From assembly GCA_000739535.1 (NCBI GenBank), contig DF820464.1:878174-910441 (forward strand): a stretch of DNA of 32,268 nucleotides. The letters are read 5' to 3'. A program made the position numbers and the translations under genes. Each line of letters starts with the position of its first letter. Position 1 is the first letter of the stretch. Shown piece by piece: positions 23,813 to 30,737 of the stretch. The DNA is from Candidatus Vecturithrix granuli (GTDB lineage: Bacteria; Moduliflexota; Moduliflexia; Moduliflexales; Moduliflexaceae). Below the pieces are notes generated by a model that was given only the letters and a program-made list of their open reading frames with translations, made no database searches and was not told where the DNA came from.

Positions 23813-23863
23813 TCGTAGTAGCCGCTTCAGCGGCATGAAGAAACGCTAAAGCGTTTACTACGA
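23813..23863. repeat. Dispersed element, TCGTAGTA...TACTACGA
   Basis: Perfect 8-bp outer arms enclose gccgct-tc-agcggc, a short linker and aaacgct-aa-agcgttt. It is the best-preserved copy of the family also seen at 7257-7310 and 21321-21416. Confidence 0.7.
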
Positions 23864-23968
23864 ACGGGTATTTTCATAGGAAGCTACATCGAATGAAAAA
23901 TGCAACGAAGGGAAGTAATCATTCTCTGCAAAATTCGTTCTTTTTTCAATTCGCTGTAGTGTTGCTGC

Positions 23969-26311
23969 ATGGATACACCTGAAATCTTTATTTCATACAC
24001 CTGGCAAGGCGAAAGTCTCAAGATTACCGAAGCGTTAGACACTTTTTTGCAGGCGCGGGGCATCACTGTTGTCCGTGATAACCGGGATATTGGCTACAAA
24101 GGATTGATTAAGGAGTACATGCAACGGCTCGGCCAGGGCAAGTATGTCGTCGTCGTACTGAGCGACCAATACTTCACATCCAAAGACTGTATGTTCGAGT
24201 TGCTGCAACTGTCGCGGCAGGAAGGCTTTTACGACCGTATTTTCCCGATCACTGTCGAAGGTATCAGTATTTATGAAGCGGAAGATTTGCTCAGGTACGC
24301 CCGCTACTGGGATGAAAAAATCGCCCATCTACAGCAAGAGATTAAGAACACTGCCAATATCACCAACCTCCAGGGCATTACCGACGATCTCAACCTCTAT
24401 GTTGAAATCCGCCAGAATATCGCCAAATTAATAGACTTTCTGCGCAACATCAACACCCATCCCCTCAAAGGCTCGAATTTCGATCCATTATTGAAGGCCA
24501 TTCAGTCGAAAATCGCGCAAGACCAGGCCCTGTCCGCCGCGCCTGAAGAAGTCAGCCGGGCGACGGAAGCCACAACACCGGCACAGAGCAAGACAGTTGT
24601 GGTGATGTCAGGCGAAGGCCGGCGCTGGGCGTGTTTGATCGGCGCGAATGAGTATGATGAGGCAACGCTGCCGTCCCTGGCATATCCCGAAGCCAATGTG
24701 GACGCCTTCATCCGTGTTCTGGAGGATCAACAGCTTGGCGACTTCGATCAGGTGGTGGTGTTAAAAGGCAAAACCCACACGGAGATCATCCGGGAAATCA
24801 AGAGTTTGACCGGGCAGTTAACGCTCGCCGACCTGCTGCTGGTTTATTTTACGGGCTATGTCCTGCTGGACAAAGAGGAAACCGGCAAGCTCTATCTGCT
24901 CGGCGCAAGCAGTGACCCGGCGGATTTGCCCGGTTCCGCGATTGAATTAGGACGGATCAAAACCTTTCTGGACAAATCGGAAGCGGTACAAAAAATGCTG
25001 ATTCTGGACTGTCAGTATGGCGGCCAGACGCCGCCGTATCATCTCACGGATCCTGACCTGGTGCAAACCCAACTGGGGTGTGCACGCCAGGGCGCATATC
25101 TCATCAGCAACGCGGTGCAAGGAGCTGCCGGCAGCGCGGAGCCATCCGCCAGTTCTCTGACGCAATATCTGCTGGAAGGGCTGACGACCGGCAAGGCAGA
25201 CCTGGATCAGAACGGCAAGGTGACGGTGGATGAATGGTACACCTACGCGCAGCGCCAGATGGTTGACCGGAGCCTGCCCGAACCCTTGAAATGGGATCCC
25301 GGCACGGCCGGCAACTGGGTTGTGGCGCGCACTCCCGGAACGTCGGCGCAGACAGCGGCTATGCTGCCGGCCAGTCTGAAACGGAATTATAAATACATCA
25401 GCGACATGTTCCGCGATGGCAGCGTCATCCCCTTTTTAGGGTCGGAGATGGTGCTTCCCGCGGACCCCGCAGCCGTCGCCGAGGCCAGCGTCAACGAGCC
25501 ACCGCTGGAACGGGAGTTAGCGCAAAAAATGGCGGAGCAAGCGGAATTGCTGCAAACAGGCCAGTGTCATCCGCTGACTGTCATGTCTCAATACTACCAG
25601 ATGCAGGTCGTCGGCGCGCGTCCCCTCTTTTACAAACAATTGAAAAAGCTCTATCCCCAACACGTCCGCCCCGGTGCAATTCACCGCTTTCTGGCGCAGC
25701 AGGATCAACCGATGGTGGTGATCACCGCCAGTTATGATACGCTCCTGGAGCAGGTGTTCCGGGAACACGGCAAACCCTACGCGGTCGTGACCCATATCGC
25801 CTATGCCGAAGACGAAGGCAATCTCGGCAAAGTGGCGGTGTCATATTCGGATCGTCCTGACAACGCGGAAATCGGCCTGTCCGATGAATTGAGCATTGAT
25901 CTGGAAAAATGGTGGGTCTTTTACAAAATTCAGGGCACCTTCGACTTGTTTGTCAAAGGGTTGGCCGGCAAAGAGGAACTTGATTCGATTGTGATTTCCG
26001 AAGAGGATTACGTGGCCTGGCTCAGCCGCCTGAGCGACCAGCACCGGACGATTCCGACGCTGTTTCAGCGGGTGTTTCAACAACGCCTGTTCCTCTTTTT
26101 AGGCTACCGCATGTGCGACTGGAATTTCCGCACCCTCGTCCACATCTTGCGCAAAGACGAGAAAATCCGTAAAGTCAACGCCTACGCCGTGCGCCAAAAC
26201 GCCACGGATTTCGAGCGATCTTATTGGAAGAGCAAAAACGTGCAAATCCTTGATTTTGAAACTTCGGAGTTTATCCAGGGATTGGCAGAGGAAATGAATA
26301 TTCAGCTTTAA
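23969..26311 (+). CDS. TIR protein with degenerate caspase-like and SIR2-like domains
   Basis: 780 aa. Residues 4-160: TIR domain (IFISYTWQ, VVVVLSDQYFTSKDCMFELLQL) with the NADase-type glutamate Glu77 retained. About 217-455: caspase-like (C14) fold, WACLIGANEY, LLVYFTGYV and MLILDCQYGG. The usual His of YFSGHG is Tyr297 and the catalytic Cys of DCCxSG is Gln349, so it should not be a protease. DLDQNGKVTVDEWYTY (411-426) is the EF-hand-like insert common in bacterial caspases. About 475-775: SIR2-like domain, GSVIPFLGSEM, ITASYDTLLE, FYKIQGTFDL, FLGYRMCDWNFRTL. The NAD-binding Asn (TTNYD) is Ser588 and the catalytic His (KxHG) is Gln655. Only the TIR looks enzymatic; the other two domains may be sensors or scaffolds. 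No strong ribosome-binding site. The next gene is a STAND ATPase on the same strand. Confidence 0.82.
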   Translation: MDTPEIFISYTWQGESLKITEALDTFLQARGITVVRDNRDIGYKGLIKEYMQRLGQGKYVVVVLSDQYFTSKDCMFELLQLSRQEGFYDRIFPITVEGISIYEAEDLLRYARYWDEKIAHLQQEIKNTANITNLQGITDDLNLYVEIRQNIAKLIDFLRNINTHPLKGSNFDPLLKAIQSKIAQDQALSAAPEEVSRATEATTPAQSKTVVVMSGEGRRWACLIGANEYDEATLPSLAYPEANVDAFIRVLEDQQLGDFDQVVVLKGKTHTEIIREIKSLTGQLTLADLLLVYFTGYVLLDKEETGKLYLLGASSDPADLPGSAIELGRIKTFLDKSEAVQKMLILDCQYGGQTPPYHLTDPDLVQTQLGCARQGAYLISNAVQGAAGSAEPSASSLTQYLLEGLTTGKADLDQNGKVTVDEWYTYAQRQMVDRSLPEPLKWDPGTAGNWVVARTPGTSAQTAAMLPASLKRNYKYISDMFRDGSVIPFLGSEMVLPADPAAVAEASVNEPPLERELAQKMAEQAELLQTGQCHPLTVMSQYYQMQVVGARPLFYKQLKKLYPQHVRPGAIHRFLAQQDQPMVVITASYDTLLEQVFREHGKPYAVVTHIAYAEDEGNLGKVAVSYSDRPDNAEIGLSDELSIDLEKWWVFYKIQGTFDLFVKGLAGKEELDSIVISEEDYVAWLSRLSDQHRTIPTLFQRVFQQRLFLFLGYRMCDWNFRTLVHILRKDEKIRKVNAYAVRQNATDFERSYWKSKNVQILDFETSEFIQGLAEEMNIQL

Positions 26312-26370
26312 GAAGGATTTCGTCTTGATCATGCCCGCGAAACACGCGAAATACGCGAAAAAAGGATTTC

Positions 26371-26640
26371 GTCCCGGAGGGATGGTTGATAATAGCCCAC
26401 CGTTTTAACGGTGGGGAACCGATGGGTAATCGGCGCGGAGTCCCGGAGGGACGGTTGATAATAACCCACCGTTTTAACGGTGAGGGAAGATCAGCTCATC
26501 AAATATCGTTGATGTCCCGTAGGAACAATTGAAAACGGGTGGGTAATGTTCAGTCGTCCCTAACGGGACTCATAGGGTCATTGCCGTCTGACATTCCCAC
26601 CGTTGAAACGGTGGGCTATTATCGAATGTCCCTCCGGGAC
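26371..26640. repeat. Cluster of GTCCCGGAGGGAC / CCCACCGTT-AACGGTGGG repeats
   Basis: Two direct copies, 26371-26416 and 26440-26485, read gtcccggaggga.ggttgataata.cccaccgttttaacggtg. An inverted copy is at 26596-26640, and a decayed piece lies near 26514-26570. The copies facing each other give the block a MITE-like symmetry. It occupies most of the 383-bp gap between the TIR gene and the STAND gene; no ORF is convincing in it. Confidence 0.8.
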
Positions 26641-26650
26641 GCGGAGGCGA

Positions 26651-26681
26651 GAAACCAGGTTTCTTCAAGAAACCTGGTTTC
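26651..26681. repeat. GAAACCAGG palindrome in the STAND gene leader
   Basis: gaaaccaggtttctt and aagaaacctggtttc form a perfect 15-bp stem with a 1-nt centre, ending 13 bp before the ATG. A second member is at 30554-30586. Such a hairpin at the ribosome-binding region could affect translation. Confidence 0.75.
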
Positions 26682-26694
26682 TTAAACAAACACA

Positions 26695-29004
26695 ATGCAG
26701 ATACAATCACCTTACAAAGGGCTTGCGCCGTATGATGTGGCGGATAAGGACAATTTCTTCGGACGCAAGCGCGAGACGCAGATTCTGCTCGGCAAAATCT
26801 TTGCCAACAACGTGACCCTCCTGTTCGCCGGCACCGGCGTGGGCAAAAGCTCGCTGCTGCGCGCCGCAATTTTCCCGGCTTTAACGGAACAACACGCGCT
26901 GGATGTGGTCTATTATGCGGACTGGGTGCGCGAGCCGCTGGAAGGACTCAAAACTACGATTCAGCAAACGCTCAGCGCCAACGGCAAAATCACGGGACGC
27001 GAACTCAAAAAAAACGACGAACTCCTGTCCTTTTTGACCACCTGTACCGCGTACGCCAGTGAACCCTTGATCCTGATGCTCGACCAGTTCGAAGAACTCT
27101 TCCAATATCATGCCCGTTCCGGCCGGCTGCGTCCGTTTGTGGAGCAGGTGGCGCGGGTCGTGAATACGCCGGACCTGCCGGTGAGCCTGGTTTTGTCCAT
27201 GCGCGAGGATTTTCTGGCCGAATTGAATATTTTCAAAGGCCGCATTCCCGGCTTATTCGACAACTACTACCGGCTGGAAGAGTTGCAAATCGAGCAGGCG
27301 CGCGAGGCGATTGAAAAGCCGCTTAAAAAGGTCGGTTTTCGCTATGAAGACGGCCTGGTTGAACAATTGTTGAACGACTTAGCGGCGCGGGAACAGTCGC
27401 GTCACGTGGAGGCCACCGCGGAAGGTGGACTCCACGTAACCGTCATGGAGTCTGTCGAGCCGCCCTATTTGCAAATCGTCTGCAATGAACTGTGGCGCGC
27501 GGAAAAGGACAATCCCCAAAAAGTCATCACTATGGCTCGCTATAACGCCTTAGGCCGCACAACGCAGATTGTCCGCAAGCACTTCGAGCAGGCCATGGCT
27601 CACTTTTCCTTGCGCGAACAGTCTTTAGCATTCGAGATGTTCCGTTATCTCGTGACCGAGCGGGGCACGAAAATGGCGTACCGGGCTGAGGATTTAGCCA
27701 GCGAACAACTGCTGGGCGTCCCTGTCAGCGAGTTGCAGCCGATTCTGGCGTATTTAGCGAGTAAAGAGGTACGCGTCCTGCGGGCCGATCAACGGCTGGA
27801 TCAGACTTGGTACGAACTCTATCACGATGTCTTTGCCCAGATTATCCGCGCCTGGAGCGAACAATTTCAAGCGGATGAAGATCGCCGCATTTACCGGCAG
27901 ATCAGCAGCGCGACCCGCAAATGGGCCAACGCTGGCCGCGACGAGACCTTGCTGCTGCGCGGGGCCGCGCTGTTGGAAAGCAAAGACTGGCAAAAGCGCA
28001 ACCGCATCGAGACGCTTTTGCCTGAAGAGCAAACCTTTCTCAAGCAAAGTTTGACCCAATATTACCGCGGCGTCTGGCTGCGCCGGGGGATTGTGGCCAT
28101 CATTGCGGTGTTTGCCGTCATCTCCGCTATCGCCGGCTTGTACGCCAATGCGCAGCGCAAGGAAGCCGAACATCAGTCGCGGCTCGGCCGCATTCGTTCG
28201 CTTATCGCTTACGCGTATAAGGATAATGTCGAGGAGCAACGCGAACGGGCGGCGTTGCTGGCGCGGCATGCGTACTTGCTGAACCAGCAGTATCACGGCA
28301 ATATGCAGCCGGAAATTCAGGTGGCGTTAGAGACGATTTTTGCCACGAAATTTATTACGAAGGAACCGTACGATCCTGATGTGGTGAAACAGGTCTGTCA
28401 GAAGGTGCATTTTAAGATCGCTTTAATAGACGAAGAATGGCGGCAATTTACCAACAATGTGCTGCCTTATAAACCGGCCTGCCCGGAATTGCAGCAGATT
28501 TATCCATTGCAGTTGCGCCGCGAGCCGATGACGGCGCGTGATTACATGGCGTTGTCGCTAAATATGGCGGACGCGGGCGGCTGGGGAATCCTGGCGCATG
28601 ATGTCGAGAACCAGTTTAAAGGCCGGGACGACGTAATTTTCGACAAGGCCACCGGGTTACTATGGGAGAAAGCGGGTTCGCCTAATGCATTAAACTACGC
28701 TGACGCCGAAGGCTATTGCGCCAATCTGACATTGACCGGGCATAAAGACTGGCGGCTGCCGACGATTGAGGAATTACTGTCGCTCATAGAACCAGAAAAA
28801 CAAGCCAATGGTTTCTATCTCGATCCCATTTTTGTTCTTCGAGAAGGAGTGAAGTACCCCTGGTATTGGAGCGCCGATATTCATCTAATAAAAGGCGAAG
28901 GTTCGGCGGAGTCGGCGTGGGGCGTCCTTTTCTACGACGGCATCGTGGACTGGGACGGCGTCCACCTCGGCGTCGACGTGCGTTGTGTGCGTGTCGGACA
29001 ATGA
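26695..29004 (+). CDS. nSTAND1 ATPase, membrane-anchored, with C-terminal DUF1566 lectin-like domain
   Basis: 769 aa. Residues 4-30: the SPYKGLAPYDVADKDNFFGR entry typical of nSTAND1. Walker A FAGTGVGKSS (Lys51), Walker B LILMLDQFEELF (Asp130). A helical region follows to about 455, one transmembrane helix at 464-484 (GIVAIIAVFAVISAIAGLYA), and a long linker. A DUF1566 domain covers about 640-769 (VIFDKATGLLWEKAGS, YADAEGYCANLTLTGHKDWRLPTIEELLSLI, YPWYWSAD, VRCVRVG). STAND ATPases oligomerise on ligand binding and trigger effectors; DUF1566 is a C-type-lectin-like ligand binder and a frequent DGR target. Codons 743-761 carry a DGR-like mutation signature (see 28921-28998). The likely partner or effector is the TIR protein upstream. 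No ribosome-binding site is visible. Confidence 0.88.
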   Translation: MQIQSPYKGLAPYDVADKDNFFGRKRETQILLGKIFANNVTLLFAGTGVGKSSLLRAAIFPALTEQHALDVVYYADWVREPLEGLKTTIQQTLSANGKITGRELKKNDELLSFLTTCTAYASEPLILMLDQFEELFQYHARSGRLRPFVEQVARVVNTPDLPVSLVLSMREDFLAELNIFKGRIPGLFDNYYRLEELQIEQAREAIEKPLKKVGFRYEDGLVEQLLNDLAAREQSRHVEATAEGGLHVTVMESVEPPYLQIVCNELWRAEKDNPQKVITMARYNALGRTTQIVRKHFEQAMAHFSLREQSLAFEMFRYLVTERGTKMAYRAEDLASEQLLGVPVSELQPILAYLASKEVRVLRADQRLDQTWYELYHDVFAQIIRAWSEQFQADEDRRIYRQISSATRKWANAGRDETLLLRGAALLESKDWQKRNRIETLLPEEQTFLKQSLTQYYRGVWLRRGIVAIIAVFAVISAIAGLYANAQRKEAEHQSRLGRIRSLIAYAYKDNVEEQRERAALLARHAYLLNQQYHGNMQPEIQVALETIFATKFITKEPYDPDVVKQVCQKVHFKIALIDEEWRQFTNNVLPYKPACPELQQIYPLQLRREPMTARDYMALSLNMADAGGWGILAHDVENQFKGRDDVIFDKATGLLWEKAGSPNALNYADAEGYCANLTLTGHKDWRLPTIEELLSLIEPEKQANGFYLDPIFVLREGVKYPWYWSADIHLIKGEGSAESAWGVLFYDGIVDWDGVHLGVDVRCVRVGQ
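28921..28998 (+). other. Putative DGR variable region (VR) at the 3' end of the STAND gene
   Basis: Sixteen of the 19 codons for residues 743-761 end in C with differing first and second bases: ggc gtc ttc tac gac ggc atc gac gac ggc gtc cac ctc ggc gtc gac. DGRs mutate template adenines, and AAC codons become NNC. DUF1566 proteins normally read roughly FNNGNVNWNNKNNN-YVRCVR here; this one reads FYDGIVDWDGVHLGVDVRCVR, with substitutions at the Asn positions. The A-free gtgcgttgtgtgcgtgtc at its end would be the invariant IMH-like boundary. Confidence 0.65.
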
Positions 29005-29040
29005 TTTGGTCATTTGAATAATTTGATTATTTTGGGGGGT

Positions 29041-29061
29041 ACAGGGGGGCTTCCCCCCTGT
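29041..29061. other. GC-rich hairpin 3' of the variable region
   Basis: The perfect stem acagggggg/cccccctgt has a 3-nt loop and lies 36 bp after the STAND stop. DGR target genes often carry a GC-rich hairpin or cruciform just downstream of the IMH that promotes retrohoming. It could alternatively act as a terminator (a T-run follows at 29071-29076). Confidence 0.6.
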
Positions 29062-29089
29062 CGAAAAATTTTTTTTGAGGGGTTTTGTT

Positions 29090-29119
29090 ATGGCGCGCTA
29101 CGAACATTTACCGATATGA
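29090..29119 (+). pseudogene. Truncated avd-like start (DGR accessory, four-helix bundle)
   Basis: GAGGGG is followed by an ATG encoding MARYEHLPI and then TGA. This is the characteristic N-terminus of Avd / four-helix-bundle proteins (M.RYEHLPIY). In the +1 frame YEFRAF continues briefly, without further similarity. In DGR cassettes avd commonly lies between the variable gene and the TR/RT. Here only the first nine codons remain, and 29120-29223 holds nothing else recognisable. Confidence 0.55.
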
Positions 29120-29223
29120 GTTTCGGGCTTTTGCCCTGAAAGAGCGAAAAACCCATAGCTGTGTAGAACGTGAGTATTGACAATTTGCTCAGCAATCGTT
29201 ATTTTTAGAAACGGAGGGGAGAT

Positions 29224-29640
29224 ATGCCGGCCAAAGATATTTATCATGAGACTGTCAAAAAGGCGTTAATCAAGGATGGCTGGGTGATTACCCATGAGCC
29301 GCTGCCGCTGAAATGGGGTAGAAAAGACCTGTATGTGGATTTGGGGGCGGAAAAATTATTGTTGGCCGAAAAAATCGGCCGCAAAATTGCGGTTGAGGTC
29401 AAAAGTTTTGTCAGCCCTTCGGAAATCGAGGATTTGAAAAATGCGCTCGGCAGTTATCTCCTCTACTCTGATGTATTGGAACAGATCGAACCGGACCGGG
29501 AATTATATTTGGCAATCCGCAAAGCAGTGTATTTTGATCTGTTCGAAGAATCAATCGGTCAATTGCTGCTTCAACATCATCACGTCCGCATCCTGGTTTT
29601 TGATCAGCATCACGAGGAGGTTGTGCAATGGATACCATAG
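29224..29640 (+). CDS. xisH: XisH-family protein
   Basis: 138 aa, full length for the family, with ACGGAGGGGAG upstream. MPAKDIYHETVKKALIKDGWVITHEPL is the family N-terminus. GRKDLYVDLGAEKLLLAEK...KIAVEVKSF gives the D...ExK arrangement of an endonuclease-like fold (Asp at 36-40, Glu-Val-Lys near 58-60). XisH was first described as needed, with XisI, for excision of the fdxN element in heterocystous cyanobacteria. It is now seen widely, always paired with XisI, and a conflict or toxin-antitoxin-like role is suspected. Its end overlaps xisI by 13 bp. Confidence 0.92.
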   Translation: MPAKDIYHETVKKALIKDGWVITHEPLPLKWGRKDLYVDLGAEKLLLAEKIGRKIAVEVKSFVSPSEIEDLKNALGSYLLYSDVLEQIEPDRELYLAIRKAVYFDLFEESIGQLLLQHHHVRILVFDQHHEEVVQWIP

Positions 29641-29963
29641 AAACCTATCGCCGCATTATTCAAGAGGTGTTACGTCCATACAGCCAGATTACATACGCCA
29701 AGGGCGAGATCCACAATGAAACCGTCTTTGATCCGCAGCATGACCGCTATCTCGTGGTCTCGGTGGGTTGGGATGACGTGCGCCGCATTCACGGCTGCCT
29801 GTTGCATGTCGAAATTCTGGATGGCAAGGTCTGGATTCAACGGGACGGCACCGAGGATGGCATTGCGCGGGAATTAGAGCAAGCCGGGATTCCGAAAGCG
29901 CAGATTGTGTTAGGCTTTCATGAGCCGGATGTGCGCCCCTATACCGGCTATGCCGTGGCATAA
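29628..29963 (+). CDS. xisI: XisI-family protein
   Basis: 111 aa, full length. GAGGAGG inside the end of xisH drives the start, and the 13-bp overlap couples the two. Motifs: ETYRRIIQEVL, FDPQHDRYLVVSVGWDDVRRIHGCLLHVEI, KVWIQRDGTEDGIA, AGIPKAQIVLGFHEPDVRPYTGYAVA. XisI probably binds and controls the nuclease-like XisH. A degraded second copy of its C-terminal third is at 17264-17392, showing that such pairs have come and gone in this genome. Confidence 0.92.
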   Translation: MDTIETYRRIIQEVLRPYSQITYAKGEIHNETVFDPQHDRYLVVSVGWDDVRRIHGCLLHVEILDGKVWIQRDGTEDGIARELEQAGIPKAQIVLGFHEPDVRPYTGYAVA

Positions 29964-29978
29964 AAAGGAGGTGATTGC

Positions 29979-30494
29979 ATGAATATTCGCAAAAGATGGA
30001 GACGATGGAGTGGACTTCTGGGGGGAATTCTGTTGTTAGCAGTGCTTTGGGGGTGTCATTCCTCCAGCAGCTCGACGCAAAGCCAGAGTTGTTTGCAACC
30101 CGGACGCTATCGTTATTACAAAATGACGGATTTATCTCTCTCCTCAAGTGCGTTATGCAGGTTTCCCAATGGCGCCCAGACATTTATTGAACAAGGGGTG
30201 ACGAATATTGTGGCAAGCGAGCAAGGATATACCTTTGTCGCCGGAGAAGAAGGCCGATGGGCCTTCACGCTCACCTGTCGCGAGGGGACGAAGCTTGCTG
30301 ATGTCAGTATTGTGCTTGATAACAAATGTCCGAGCACCTTTACGCTGCTCACGGACGCCACGTCAACCGCCGAAATGGATGCACCAGCGTGGGGCGCAGG
30401 GTCTATCTACATTTATGAGTATGTTCTCCTGTGGACCTGTGGAGGCGAAAAGACGTGCCTGGCAAGAGAATCCTGGGGGTTAATCCCGGAGTAA
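29979..30494 (+). CDS. Small Cys-containing lipoprotein
   Basis: 171 aa. AAAGGAGG is at ideal spacing, 15 bp after xisI, so it probably belongs to the xisHI transcript. A basic N-terminus (RKRWRRW), hydrophobic stretch and lipobox LLAVLWGC give lipidation at about Cys26, then a Ser-rich linker (SSSSST). The mature domain contains cysteines that may pair (SCLQPG, ALCRF, TCREG, KCPST, TCGGEKTCL). No family recognised. Pairing of a lipoprotein with xisHI is unusual and may be chance. Confidence 0.75.
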   Translation: MNIRKRWRRWSGLLGGILLLAVLWGCHSSSSSTQSQSCLQPGRYRYYKMTDLSLSSSALCRFPNGAQTFIEQGVTNIVASEQGYTFVAGEEGRWAFTLTCREGTKLADVSIVLDNKCPSTFTLLTDATSTAEMDAPAWGAGSIYIYEYVLLWTCGGEKTCLARESWGLIPE

Positions 30495-30553
30495 ACCTGT
30501 ATAGCTTCATTATTAAGTAACTACTGCATGCTTTCAGAAATAACTAGACACGA

Positions 30554-30586
30554 GAAACCAGGTTTTTAAGGAAAAAACCTGGTTTC
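30554..30586. repeat. GAAACCAGG palindrome, second copy
   Basis: gaaaccaggttttt (30554-30567) pairs with aaaaacctggtttc (30573-30586). It lies between the convergent lipoprotein and hydrolase genes and could serve as a terminator for either. It shares its outer arms with 26651-26681. The rest of 30495-30737 holds no visible gene. Confidence 0.7.
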
Positions 30587-30737
30587 TTCGTCGCGCCTCA
30601 TGTATGCTTATTTCCGAAACTCTGTACTACAAGAATGAAGAATCAACAAAAATTTTCGGACGTTTGCTGAATATCAGCGATTTTTGTCACGCAAAACTTC
30701 CGTTATAAGCCGATGAATAGTGGCAAAATTGTCCAAA

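Noticed and set aside
29690-30183. 164-aa minus-strand ORF opposite xisI
   Set aside because: It overlaps xisI and the lipoprotein gene, both of which have strong start signals and, for xisI, clear homology.
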